Source: SCGC-AAA076-P13 sp964276145 (GTDB lineage Bacteria; Pseudomonadota; Gammaproteobacteria; Magnimaribacterales; D2472). From it: a stretch of 17,610 bases of DNA. The stretch spans positions 1-17,610 of the forward strand of contig CAXYDN010000005.1 of assembly GCA_964276145.1 (NCBI GenBank), given 5' to 3'. Below, piece by piece: positions 1 through 8,206 of this stretch. How positions within the stretch are numbered: position 1 is the first letter of the stretch; every line of letters begins with the position of its first letter. Under the pieces are notes generated by a model that saw nothing but the letters and a program-made list of their open reading frames with translations, was not told where the DNA came from and ran no database searches. Position numbers and translations under genes: made by a program.

Positions 1-860
1 GTCTGAATTAGAAAAGATGTTTTATCTTTACCAGTTGATCCAAGCTCATTCTGTCCTATAACAAGAAATCTTGTTTTGTTATCTGAATAATCTTGAATAT
101 CCTTTTTTTGTAATTTCAATTTATATTTTTCAATAGCTAATGAATTAACAATACATAAAATATTTTTATTTTCTTTTGCATACTTTGCAGCTACCGCAGA
201 GCTTGGCATTTCCAATCTTTTAATTGAACCAATATTTTTTTCTATCCATTTATTACATTGACCAAGAGCTTGGGGATGAGATGCAATAGCAAAAGCTTCC
301 TTTATATCAAACTTGTTACCAGAGGCTAATTGATGATTAATATCTAGATATATTTCACCAATGATTGAAAGACTCTCATTGTCAGCAAGGCAATTTAAAG
401 TTGTATTAATGACCCCTTCTGATGAATTTTCAACGGGAACAACCCCGATATCAGATTCTCCTTTAAGAACTTGATGAAAAACATCATCAATTGTGGGTGA
501 TGGTATTCTTGCAACTAATGAGCCAAAGTGCCCATGGACTGCAGCTTCAGAATGTGTTCCTTCTGGACCTAGATATGATATTTTTAAAGCCTCTTCTAAA
601 GAAAGACAACCTGAAATAAGTTCTTTATAAATTGTCTTTATCTTCTCATTCGAAAGAGCTCCATTTTCATTAGCCTTAAGAATGTTTCTTAATATTGTTG
701 CTTCTCTATCAGGCTTGTAAAATGATGAGTTGGGACTTGTCTTGGATTTAATTTTGCCAATACTTACAGCCAAAGCAGCTCTCTTTTGTATTAATTTTAA
801 AAGATCTTTATCAATTTTATCGATTTTGGACCTTAAAGATTTTAGATTTTCTTTAGTCAT
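1..860 (-). CDS. pheA: Bifunctional chorismate mutase / prephenate dehydratase (P-protein), 3' end outside window
   Basis: Converts chorismate to prephenate and then phenylpyruvate, the committed branch to phenylalanine. I translated 286 codons from ATG at 860 to the left edge, with no stop, so the gene is partial. Residues about 1-90 are an AroQ-type chorismate mutase helix bundle (R10, R27 and the K49-P-D-R-E53 stretch). From about residue 94 comes the prephenate dehydratase domain, opening with SYLGPEGTHSEAA, then VPVENSSEGV (141-150) and the catalytic TRF motif at 263-265 inside NKTRFLVIG. After this the regulatory ACT domain would begin, but only KTSFLIQ is visible. The start lies 6 nt after the serC stop, so the gene is surely co-transcribed with gyrA-serC, the usual gammaproteobacterial order. 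Feedback by phenylalanine through ACT is expected from the family but cannot be checked here. Identification is firm. Confidence 0.95.
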   Translation of the reverse strand, partial: MTKENLKSLRSKIDKIDKDLLKLIQKRAALAVSIGKIKSKTSPNSSFYKPDREATILRNILKANENGALSNEKIKTIYKELISGCLSLEEALKISYLGPEGTHSEAAVHGHFGSLVARIPSPTIDDVFHQVLKGESDIGVVPVENSSEGVINTTLNCLADNESLSIIGEIYLDINHQLASGNKFDIKEAFAIASHPQALGQCNKWIEKNIGSIKRLEMPSSAVAAKYAKENKNILCIVNSLAIEKYKLKLQKKDIQDYSDNKTRFLVIGQNELGSTGKDKTSFLIQ

Positions 861-866
861 CTTGTA

Positions 867-1943
867 TTAACCATATTTTGCTTCGAAGATTTTCATAAAA
901 TCTACAAGCGCATTAACTCCTTCTAAAGGCATTGCATTATATATACTAGCCCTCATTCCGCCAACTGATCGATGGCCTTTTAAATTTAGTAACCCAATTT
1001 TTTCAGACTCCTCTAAGAAAAGAGCGTCAAGGTTATTATCTGCAAGAATAAATGGTACATTCATTATTGATCTGTTTTCGATGTTCACCGGATTTGAATA
1101 AAAACTTGAATCATCTATATAGTTGTAGAGTGTTGACGCCTTCTTATGATTTTGTTCTTTAAAAAATTCAAGACCCCCAGAATTTTTTATCCATTTGAAA
1201 ACTTTTCCTGCCATATACCAAGAAAAAGTTGGAGGAGTATTTAACATAGAATCTGATTCAGCATGTTTAGAATATCTTAATATATTAGGAAGATTTTGAT
1301 TTTCTCTGCTCATAAGATCCTTGCTTATTATTACCATCGTTAGACCAGCTGGACCAATATTTTTTTGAGCTCCTGCATAAATTAATGAAAATTTAGATAC
1401 ATCGATGGGCTCACTGAGAATAACTGATGACATATCTGCTATTAATGGGATATTAACCTCTGGAGCATTGTGAATTGCAACACCCTGGATAGTTTCATTT
1501 GGGCAATAATGAACGTATGAAGCGTCACTAGAAATATTCCATGAATCCTCATGGGGAGCATAGGTAAAACTTTTGTCTTCAGATGAAGCAATTGTTTGAA
1601 CTTGGGTCAGCATAGATGCTTCTGAAATAGCTTTCTTTGACCATGAGCCAGATAAAACATAATCTGCTTGAGAATTAGATGGCGAGAAGTTGAGTGGAAC
1701 CATTGAAAATTGATGAGTTGCGCCTCCTTGGAGAAACAATACATCATGTGAATCAGGAACTTCTAAGATATCAATAAAGTCTTGTTTTGCATCTGTAGCT
1801 ACACCGTCATAAATTTTAGACCTATGACTCATTTCCATAATGGACATACCGGAATCACCCCATTCTAGTAATTCATCTTTTACTTCAGATAATACCTCTT
1901 CTGATATTACAGCTGGTCCTGCGCAGAAATTCCATTTGCGCAT
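867..1943 (-). CDS. serC: Phosphoserine aminotransferase
   Basis: PLP-dependent transfer of an amino group from glutamate to 3-phosphohydroxypyruvate in serine synthesis; the same enzyme also serves pyridoxal phosphate synthesis. The 358-residue protein begins MRKWNFCAGPAV, the family N-terminus. A longer reading frame back to 1985 adds 14 residues that lie inside gyrA and are not family-like, so I chose ATG at 1943. Signature stretches are LLEWGDSGMSIMEMSHRS (25-42), LQGGATHQFSMVPLN (71-85) and the PLP lysine K194 in IYAGAQKNIGPAG. Length matches the family (about 360). The start codon overlaps the gyrA stop by one base (TAATG), which points to translational coupling. pheA follows 6 nt after the stop. 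No oddity seen. Confidence 0.96.
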   Translation of the reverse strand: MRKWNFCAGPAVISEEVLSEVKDELLEWGDSGMSIMEMSHRSKIYDGVATDAKQDFIDILEVPDSHDVLFLQGGATHQFSMVPLNFSPSNSQADYVLSGSWSKKAISEASMLTQVQTIASSEDKSFTYAPHEDSWNISSDASYVHYCPNETIQGVAIHNAPEVNIPLIADMSSVILSEPIDVSKFSLIYAGAQKNIGPAGLTMVIISKDLMSRENQNLPNILRYSKHAESDSMLNTPPTFSWYMAGKVFKWIKNSGGLEFFKEQNHKKASTLYNYIDDSSFYSNPVNIENRSIMNVPFILADNNLDALFLEESEKIGLLNLKGHRSVGGMRASIYNAMPLEGVNALVDFMKIFEAKYG

Positions 1944-4489
1944 TATTCTTCCTCTTGATCTTCTTCGTTGGGAATGGTCACACACTCAATGAGTTTTTCA
2001 CCATCTTTTGGAGTAATGATTTTAACACCTTGAGTATTTCGACTTAGAGTTGGCACTTGAGAAACAGTTGTTCTAATCATTGTTCCTTTATCACTAATCA
2101 ACATAATGCCATCTTCATCTTCCACCAAAGCAGCCGAAACCATTGAACCATTTCTTTCACTGGTTTTCATAGAAATAACACCCTGACCTCCTCTATTATG
2201 AGAAGGAAAATCTTCTAGAGCTGTTTTTTTACCGTAACCATTTTCTGATACACATAAAATAGTTTTTTCAGGATCACCAACCATTAAAGAAATAAGCTTT
2301 TCATCTTTCTTGAGTCTAAGACCTCTAACACCCCTAGCAGTTCTTCCCATTGGCCTGACATGTGATTCATTAAATCTAATTAATTTTCCAGCAGAAGAAG
2401 CTAAAAGGATTTCGTCATTACCTGATGTTATAGCAGTTCCTACTAACTTATCATCATCATCAAGATTGATAGCTTTAATTCCAGATTTATATTTTTTTGA
2501 AAAAAGGCTCAAGTTAGTTTTCTTTGTCGTCCCATTTCGTGTTGCCATAAATATGAATTGCTTATCAGAGAATTCGCCTACAGGGAGAATCTCACTTACA
2601 GATTCATCATCATCTAAATTAAGCATATTTACCAAAGGTCTTCCCTTAGATGTTCTGGAGGCAACCGGAATTTCATACACTTTTAACCAAAAGACTTTAC
2701 CTTTCGTAGTAAAACATAAAATTTGCATATGACTACTTAGTACATAAAGGTTTTGAATAAGATCTTCTTCTTTAACAGCAGCAGCAGCCTTACCCTGCCC
2801 GCCTCTTCTTTGCTCTCTATACTCATCAAGCGGTTGAGTTTTAGCATAACCACTTCTTGATACAGTGAGAACTCTCATTTCCTCAGGAATAAGATCTTCA
2901 TTGGTAATACCTCTTCTAGTATCATTTATGAGTGTTCTTCTTTCGTCACCAAAATTTGTTCTGACTTCTTCGAGTTCTTCTATCATTAAGTTTTTAAGAG
3001 TTTCTTTATCATCTAAGATTTTTTGTAAATCAATTATCTTTGATACTATTTCTGAAAACTCGCTACTTAAGTTATCTTGTTCTAAGCCTGTTAATCTTCC
3101 TAACCTTAATTCTAAAATTGCTTTTGCTTGATCGGATGAGAGCTTATATTTTTTACCATTTATACCAAGGTCTTTGCTAAGACCTTTAGGCTTACATGCG
3201 TCATTACCAACTTTCTTCAAGATAGCTTCTACAGGACCAGCTTTCCATGCTTTTTTACATAAGGCTTCTGCAGCTAACTTTGGATCTTTTGATTTTTTAA
3301 TGATGGTTATAACTTCATCGATATTTGCTATTGCAACCATCAAACCCTCAACTATATGACCCCTATCTTTTGCTTTCTTTAAATCGTATTTAGTTCTTTT
3401 TGTGATGATGTCTTTTCTATGCTTAACAAAAGCTTCAAGCATTTCTTTGAGATTGACTTCTTTTGGCTGTCCATCCACCAACACAGTAAAGTTAATTCCA
3501 AATGATTGCTCTAATTGAGTTTGGGCAAAAAGGTTGTTTTCCAAAACCTCCACTGAGTCTCCCTTTCGAACTTCTATGACAACCCTTAGGCCATCTTTAT
3601 CAGATTCATCTCTAATTTCTGTGATGCCTTCTATTTTTTTATCCTTAACAAGTTCTGCAATCTTCTCAAGCATTCTTGCCTTATTAACCATGAAAGGAAT
3701 CTCATTAATAATTAATGATTGTTTACCTGATTTTTCATCCTCTTCTATAGAGGTATTAGATCTAGTATGAATAATTCCTCTGCCAGTTTTATATGCCTCA
3801 TATATACCAGCCCTTCCATCAATCGTTCCGCCTGTTGGGAAGTCTGGTCCAGAAATATCTTTAATAAGATCATCTATTGATAGCTTTGGATTATTAATTA
3901 AGTTGATGCTTGCATTTAGGACTTCTGTGAGATTATGAGGAGGAATGTTTGTTGCCATACCAACAGCAATTCCCGAAGAACCATTTACTAAAAGATTTGG
4001 AATCTTTGTGGGTAAAACATCCGGAATAAATTCACTTCCATCATAATTTGGAGAATAAGAGACTGTTTCTTTTTCAATATCCCCATACATTTGATCAGTA
4101 ATTTTTGCCATTCTTACTTCTGTATATCTCATAGCAGCAGGTGGATCACCATCAATGGAACCAAAATTTCCTTGACCCTCAACAATTGGGTATCTCATTG
4201 AAAAATCTTGTGCCATTCTTACCATCGCATCATAGACAGCACTGTCTCCATGAGGATGATATTTACCGATAACATCACCGACCACCCTTGCAGATTTTTT
4301 ATAAGGTTTGTTATATGAATTTTTAAGATCATACATCGCATATAAAATTCTTCTATGTACTGGTTTTAGGCCATCTCTAATATCTGGCAATGCTCTTCCA
4401 TGAATAACACTTAATGCATAGCTTAGGTAGGATTGTTTGAGTTCATCCTCGATATTTACTGATATTATTTCTTTTGCGAAGTCACTCAT
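1943..4489 (-). CDS. gyrA: DNA gyrase subunit A
   Basis: Breakage-reunion subunit of DNA gyrase (A2B2), which introduces negative supercoils. At 848 residues it is slightly shorter than the 875 of E. coli. The winged-helix/tower core starts at the N-terminus; catalytic Y122 sits in AAMRYTEVR, and the region that determines quinolone response keeps the sensitive-type residues S83 and D87 (HPHGDSAVYDAM), with E. coli numbering preserved. The GyrA box QRRGGQG is at 560-566 and opens the C-terminal beta-pinwheel that wraps DNA, followed by an acidic tail (EEDQEEE). ATG at 4489 gives MSDFAKEIISVNIEDEL, a typical start. It sits 70 bp downstream of pntB on the same strand, and its stop overlaps the serC start. 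Antisense reading frames within it are shadows. Confidence 0.98.
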   Translation of the reverse strand: MSDFAKEIISVNIEDELKQSYLSYALSVIHGRALPDIRDGLKPVHRRILYAMYDLKNSYNKPYKKSARVVGDVIGKYHPHGDSAVYDAMVRMAQDFSMRYPIVEGQGNFGSIDGDPPAAMRYTEVRMAKITDQMYGDIEKETVSYSPNYDGSEFIPDVLPTKIPNLLVNGSSGIAVGMATNIPPHNLTEVLNASINLINNPKLSIDDLIKDISGPDFPTGGTIDGRAGIYEAYKTGRGIIHTRSNTSIEEDEKSGKQSLIINEIPFMVNKARMLEKIAELVKDKKIEGITEIRDESDKDGLRVVIEVRKGDSVEVLENNLFAQTQLEQSFGINFTVLVDGQPKEVNLKEMLEAFVKHRKDIITKRTKYDLKKAKDRGHIVEGLMVAIANIDEVITIIKKSKDPKLAAEALCKKAWKAGPVEAILKKVGNDACKPKGLSKDLGINGKKYKLSSDQAKAILELRLGRLTGLEQDNLSSEFSEIVSKIIDLQKILDDKETLKNLMIEELEEVRTNFGDERRTLINDTRRGITNEDLIPEEMRVLTVSRSGYAKTQPLDEYREQRRGGQGKAAAAVKEEDLIQNLYVLSSHMQILCFTTKGKVFWLKVYEIPVASRTSKGRPLVNMLNLDDDESVSEILPVGEFSDKQFIFMATRNGTTKKTNLSLFSKKYKSGIKAINLDDDDKLVGTAITSGNDEILLASSAGKLIRFNESHVRPMGRTARGVRGLRLKKDEKLISLMVGDPEKTILCVSENGYGKKTALEDFPSHNRGGQGVISMKTSERNGSMVSAALVEDEDGIMLISDKGTMIRTTVSQVPTLSRNTQGVKIITPKDGEKLIECVTIPNEEDQEEE

Positions 4490-4510
4490 ATGCTATGGTT
4501 TTTTGAAGTA

Positions 4511-4540
4511 AAAATAAGTCCTTAATTTAAGGATTATTTT
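4511..4540 (-). terminator. Weak AT-rich hairpin between pntB and gyrA
   Basis: The palindrome TCCTTAATTTAAGGA (4519-4533, 7-bp arms around a single T, or 5-bp arms with a 5-nt loop) lies in the 70-bp gap after pntB. On the minus strand it is followed by CTTATTTTTA, a short U-tract. On the plus strand ATTATTTT also follows, so it could act both ways. The stem is GC-poor, so it may only attenuate transcription from the pnt operon into gyrA, or it may be a protein-binding dyad near the gyrA promoter. I did not find a convincing gyrA promoter; a TAAAAT-like -10 at about 4535-4540 lacks a good -35. Confidence 0.35.
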
Positions 4541-4559
4541 AGCATATTTTGACTAGATA

Positions 4560-5942
4560 TTAGTCTTTAAATTCAGAAACTAAACCACCAATTGATTCCT
4601 TTGCATCACCAAACAACATTCTAGTATTCTGTTTAAAAAACAAAGGATTTTGAACACCCGCAAATCCTGCAGACATTGATCTTTTAAGAACAAATACAGT
4701 TTTTGCATTGTGAACTTCAATAATTGGCATTCCATAAATTGGGCTACCAGGTTCCTCTGTTGCTGATGGATTTACTACGTCATTTGCCCCAATTACAACA
4801 GCAACATCTACCGAATCCATGATGGGATTGATATCATCTGGTTCAGCTAGAACATCATATGGAACATTAGCTTCAGCCAGAAGCACATTCATATGACCTG
4901 GCATTCTTCCAGCCACAGGATGAATACCATATTTAACCTCAGTTCCATTTTCTTCGAGTAACTCACCAAGTTCTCTAACGACATGCTGAGCTTGAGCAAC
5001 TGCCATGCCGTATCCAGGAATAATTAAAACAGAACTTGCGCTTTCTAAAATTAAATATGCATCAGAAACGCTAATAGGACTTACCTCACCCTGATCTTCA
5101 GATGAAGAGCTTTTGGAAGAAGAGCTTGCATATCCTACAAATAAAATATTGCTTATAGATCTATTCATGGCTTTGGCCATAATTACAGTCAAAATAAGAC
5201 CGCTTGCCCCAACAAGAGATCCTGCAACAATAAGGACATTATTTAGTAATAATAATCCAGCAAAAGCTGCAGCAATGCCTGAGAAGGAGTTTAATAAAGA
5301 AATAACAACAGGCATATCTCCTCCACCAATAGGAAGAACAAAACCGATTCCACCCAAGAGTGTTAAGACTAATAGGATAGTAAAGAAATCAAAGGTCGGA
5401 ACTATAGCTGGGGTTACAAAGACTGAATACAATAAAAATGCTAATGAAATATAAAAAATAGTCGTGAAAAATTTTGTAATGATAGATGTTTTCGCTATCT
5501 TAATTTTTTCAGCTAGTTTTGCATAGGCAACTAAACTTCCCGTAAATGTTACTCCGCCAATATACAAAGTGGTCATTACTAAAATATGTTGAAATAAATT
5601 ATCAGGAATAGAATTAAACTCAGACCATGCAATTAAAAAAGTAGCTAAGCCACCAAACCCATTAAACAAAGCAACCATTTCTGGTATTGAAGTCATTTTT
5701 ACTTTTAATGCTATTGTTGAGCCAATAATAGCTCCTAAGGCTATACCGCTTATTAATACCACTGGGTTAACAACATCCACTACTGTGACTGAAACAGCAA
5801 TAAACATTGCCAAAGCTGATAGGAAGTTACCTTTCACTGCGGTATCTTCTTTCCCAAGCATCTTTATGCCAGAAATAAATAAAATAGATGCAACTATGTA
5901 GATAATATTTTGGATTGCGGTTATGTCGTTAAAAATACCCAT
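4560..5942 (-). CDS. pntB: NAD(P) transhydrogenase subunit beta
   Basis: Membrane plus NADP(H)-binding subunit of the proton-translocating transhydrogenase, which uses the proton-motive force to make NADPH from NADH and NADP+. It has 460 residues, against 462 in E. coli. Residues about 1-265 hold a series of hydrophobic helices (domain II) and 270-285 is a serine-rich linker. From about 290 comes the NADP-binding domain III: IIPGYGMAVAQAQ (307-319), the KYGIHPVAGRMPGHMNVLLAEA loop region (337-358), IGANDVVNPSA (384-394) and MPIIEVHNAKTVFVLKRSM (405-423). In the helix where E. coli PntB carries the proton-path residue His91 this protein reads ALFNGFGG, so Asn94 seems to take its place. It begins 2 nt after pntAB. 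Identification is firm. Confidence 0.96.
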   Translation of the reverse strand: MGIFNDITAIQNIIYIVASILFISGIKMLGKEDTAVKGNFLSALAMFIAVSVTVVDVVNPVVLISGIALGAIIGSTIALKVKMTSIPEMVALFNGFGGLATFLIAWSEFNSIPDNLFQHILVMTTLYIGGVTFTGSLVAYAKLAEKIKIAKTSIITKFFTTIFYISLAFLLYSVFVTPAIVPTFDFFTILLVLTLLGGIGFVLPIGGGDMPVVISLLNSFSGIAAAFAGLLLLNNVLIVAGSLVGASGLILTVIMAKAMNRSISNILFVGYASSSSKSSSSEDQGEVSPISVSDAYLILESASSVLIIPGYGMAVAQAQHVVRELGELLEENGTEVKYGIHPVAGRMPGHMNVLLAEANVPYDVLAEPDDINPIMDSVDVAVVIGANDVVNPSATEEPGSPIYGMPIIEVHNAKTVFVLKRSMSAGFAGVQNPLFFKQNTRMLFGDAKESIGGLVSEFKD

Positions 5943-5944
5943 AC

Positions 5945-6217
5945 TTATTTCTTCTTAAACATTTTTAACATTCTATTAGTTACTAAATAGCCACCAAATA
6001 CGTTTATTGAAGCAAAAAGAACCGCAAGAAAAGCAATGGCTCCTTGAAGGTTGGTGTCTGTTGATAAAACTAATGCTCCAACTAAAGCAATACCAGATAT
6101 AGCATTAGCTCCTGACATTAAAGGTGTATGAAGAGTGCTCGGTACTTTTGAAATTAATTCTAGACCTAAATAAATAGATAATATAAGTACAAACCCTAAT
6201 AACGTGTATATCTCCAT
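5945..6217 (-). CDS. pntAB: NAD(P) transhydrogenase subunit alpha, membrane part (alpha-2)
   Basis: Small membrane subunit corresponding to the C-terminal transmembrane segment of the one-piece E. coli PntA. The 90-residue protein has about three hydrophobic stretches (residues about 4-20, 35-50 and 58-80), with LHTPLMSGANAISGI in the middle, a family hallmark, and a basic tail (RMLKMFKKK). It starts 1 nt after the pntAA stop and ends 2 nt before pntB, so the three genes form one operon. A split alpha subunit is the known three-subunit form (as in Rhodospirillum), so the small size is not a truncation. Confidence 0.93.
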   Translation of the reverse strand: MEIYTLLGFVLILSIYLGLELISKVPSTLHTPLMSGANAISGIALVGALVLSTDTNLQGAIAFLAVLFASINVFGGYLVTNRMLKMFKKK

Positions 6218-6218
6218 A

Positions 6219-7337
6219 TTATTGAAACCTCTCGTTAACTATCTTTCCATTAAAGACAAGAACACTGCTTTTTATAATTTCATCTTCAAAATCAAAATTA
6301 ATATTATTTTCTTCTTTGTTATAAAAATCAGTAATCCAATGATTGTAGTTATTTGATAAGGCTAAAGATGCATGGTTTGAGACAGATGAAGCTAGATTAG
6401 ATATACCAATAATTTTGACTCCATTATTAATAATAATTTCATCAGCTACTGACCCCTCAACATTTCCACCTGATTCTACAGCCATATCAAAAATAACACT
6501 GCCAGGCTTCATTTTCTCAATTGTATTACTGTCTATTAGTTGCGGAGCTGGTCTTCCAAATAATTGAGCAGTAGTAATTACAATATCTGATCTAGCACAC
6601 ACATCCGATTGAAGGTCTTTTTGTTTTTGAACTTGTTCTGGAGTTAGTTCTTTTGCATAACCCTGATCAGTTTGACCGGTTTCTCCTAGATCAATCTTTA
6701 CAAATTTTGCTCCTAGAGAGTTTACCTGTTCTTCTACGACGTCTCTTGTATCAAATGCGTCCACTCTTGCACCAAGTCTTTTAGCTGTTGCAATTGCTTG
6801 AAGCCCTGCAACTCCAACACCAATGACAAATACTCTTGCAGGCTTAAGTGTGCCAGCAGCAGTCATCATCATTGGTAGTGCTGTTGAAAGATGTTTTGCT
6901 GATTCGATAACAGCTGCATATCCAGCTAAATTGGCTTGCGAACTTAGAACATCCATTTTTTGAGCTCTTGTGATTCTTGGAATAAATTCCATGCTTATCA
7001 AGTTAATATTTTTTTCTGCGCAAGTATTTATTAATTCTTGATTACCAAAAGGGTTTACCATACCAATCAAAGAGGATCCTGACTTAATTAAAGATATTTC
7101 TTCAAATCCTAAAGCTTGATTGGTTATTATAAGATCAGATTTTGAAATACATTCGGATCGCGGTGCTGCTTTTAATCCAGCTTTCTTAAATTCATTATCA
7201 GATGTATTTATTCCATCACCAATTCCTTCCTCAAAAAAAATTTCTGCTCCAGTATTAATTAATGCTGAAAGTGTATCTGAGTGGATAGGAGATCTTTGAT
7301 CTTTTGGGTCATTAGATTTTAATGCTGAAATGATCAC
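6219..7337 (-). CDS. pntAA: NAD(P) transhydrogenase subunit alpha, soluble NAD-binding part (alpha-1), complete copy
   Basis: NAD(H)-binding domain I of the transhydrogenase, on the cytoplasmic face. It has 372 residues. Residues about 1-135 are the alanine-dehydrogenase/PNT N-terminal domain, with the hallmark RITRAQKMDVLSSQANLAGY (121-140). From about 165 follows the Rossmann part with VFVIGVGVAGLQAIATAKRLGA; the glycine-rich loop is G173-V-G-V-A-G178, and acidic residue D194 comes shortly after. The start is GTG at 7337; no ATG or other usual start lies between it and the upstream in-frame stop, and the peptide IISALKSNDPKDQRSPI matches the family N-terminus (usually ...VPKE...ERRVA). A promoter with good spacing lies just upstream. 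The part of the gene from 6790 rightward is repeated at 11021-11568, where it is truncated. Confidence 0.95.
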   Translation of the reverse strand: MIISALKSNDPKDQRSPIHSDTLSALINTGAEIFFEEGIGDGINTSDNEFKKAGLKAAPRSECISKSDLIITNQALGFEEISLIKSGSSLIGMVNPFGNQELINTCAEKNINLISMEFIPRITRAQKMDVLSSQANLAGYAAVIESAKHLSTALPMMMTAAGTLKPARVFVIGVGVAGLQAIATAKRLGARVDAFDTRDVVEEQVNSLGAKFVKIDLGETGQTDQGYAKELTPEQVQKQKDLQSDVCARSDIVITTAQLFGRPAPQLIDSNTIEKMKPGSVIFDMAVESGGNVEGSVADEIIINNGVKIIGISNLASSVSNHASLALSNNYNHWITDFYNKEENNINFDFEDEIIKSSVLVFNGKIVNERFQ

Positions 7338-7365
7338 TTTTAATAAATGTATGTATTTGTAGTGA

Positions 7366-7394
7366 AGTAAAGCTTAATAGAAATAAAAAGTCAA
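7366..7394 (-). promoter_or_regulatory. Candidate sigma70 promoter for the pnt operon
   Basis: On the minus strand TTGACT (-35, 7389-7394) and TTTACT (-10, 7366-7371) are separated by exactly 17 bp. The predicted start of transcription is near 7358, leaving a leader of about 20 nt before the GTG of pntAA. The same elements recur unchanged at 11597-11625, with one spacer substitution. Confidence 0.55.
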
Positions 7395-7442
7395 TTTAAT
7401 TGCTAACAGTATGTGTTTATTGATTTTTTTATTCAGTATATG

Positions 7443-7457
7443 TGTAGTTATACTACA
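7443..7457. promoter_or_regulatory. Perfect dyad in the pntAA-ubiG divergent region
   Basis: TGTAGT-TAT-ACTACA is a perfect inverted repeat with 6-bp arms, in the 176-bp gap between divergent pntAA and ubiG. TATACT inside it (7449-7454) looks like a -10 hexamer for rightward transcription, but no -35 at proper distance is seen. It could be an operator for ubiG or a shared regulator site. It is identical in the second unit although three substitutions occur elsewhere in that gap. Confidence 0.4.
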
Positions 7458-7513
7458 TAAAATTAGTTTAATAGCCTATGTTTAAATCCATTCATAAGAT
7501 GTAAAATTGCTCA

Positions 7514-8206
7514 ATGAATATTGATCAACAAGAGGTTCAAAAATTTTCAGAACTTGCAGAAAAATGGTGGGATAAATCTGGAGACTTTAAACCTCTGCAT
7601 ATTATTAATCCTTTGAGAGCTGGCTATATTGCAAGCAAAGTTGATCTTGTTGGAAAGAAAGTATTAGATGTTGGATGTGGAGGAGGCATTCTTGCTGAAG
7701 CTTTGAGTGATGCGGGTGCAATTGTTACTGGAATTGATGCAGCAGGCCCAGGGATAGAAATAGCTAAACTTCATGCGCAAGAAAATAATAAATCTATAAA
7801 TTATCAAGAATCCACAGCCGAAGACTTACTAAAAAACTCTGAAGAAAAATTTGATATCGTTACTTGTTTAGAAGTTTTAGAGCATGTTCCTGACCCTAAA
7901 TTATTAGTTCAGACATGCATTAATCTTTTAAATCCAGATGGCGATTTGTTTTTATCAACTATAAATAAAAATCCTAGGTCGTGGATTACAGCAATTGTTG
8001 GAGCCGAATATATATTTAATATATTGCCAAAAGGCACTCATGAATTTGATAAGTTTATTAAGCCGTCTTCTCTTGGATCATTTGTAAGAAGTGGTTCTGC
8101 TCAACTAATAGAGTCTAAAGGTATGTTTTACAATCCAATTACACATAAGGCTCATCTTAATAATGATTTAGGTGTTAATTATTTAATGTATGCTAAAAAA
8201 TCTTAA
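7514..8206 (+). CDS. ubiG: 3-demethylubiquinone-9 / polyprenyldihydroxybenzoate O-methyltransferase, copy 1
   Basis: SAM-dependent methyltransferase that performs both O-methylations of ubiquinone synthesis. It has 230 residues, close to the 240 of E. coli. The N-terminus carries the family signature FSELAEKWWDKSGDFKPLHIINPLR (11-35). SAM motif I is VLDVGCGGGIL (50-60), followed by the acidic residue in VTGIDAA (71-77) and motif-like TCLEVLEHVPDP around 115-128. It is the first gene of a rightward ubiG-phosphatase-yciK operon; the next start lies inside its last 17 nt. Copy 2 at 11745 differs by one residue (Q98 here, K there). I see no strong ribosome binding site. Two intact copies of this gene in one chromosome is unusual. 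Confidence 0.95.
   Translation: MNIDQQEVQKFSELAEKWWDKSGDFKPLHIINPLRAGYIASKVDLVGKKVLDVGCGGGILAEALSDAGAIVTGIDAAGPGIEIAKLHAQENNKSINYQESTAEDLLKNSEEKFDIVTCLEVLEHVPDPKLLVQTCINLLNPDGDLFLSTINKNPRSWITAIVGAEYIFNILPKGTHEFDKFIKPSSLGSFVRSGSAQLIESKGMFYNPITHKAHLNNDLGVNYLMYAKKS

Noticed and set aside
1944..1985. 14-residue N-terminal extension of serC
   Set aside because: It lies in gyrA coding sequence and is basic and unlike the SerC family; the ATG at 1943 gives the standard N-terminus.
2310..3770. Several plus-strand open frames (61-140 codons) inside gyrA
   Set aside because: They are antisense to gyrA, resemble no family, are low in complexity, and the gyrA frame is complete and diagnostic.
2240..4260. 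Quinolone-resistance type changes in GyrA
   Set aside because: Residues at 83 and 87 are Ser and Asp, the ordinary sensitive type.
5113..5454. 113-codon plus-strand frame inside pntB
   Set aside because: Antisense shadow of the membrane domain of PntB; no start signal or family likeness.
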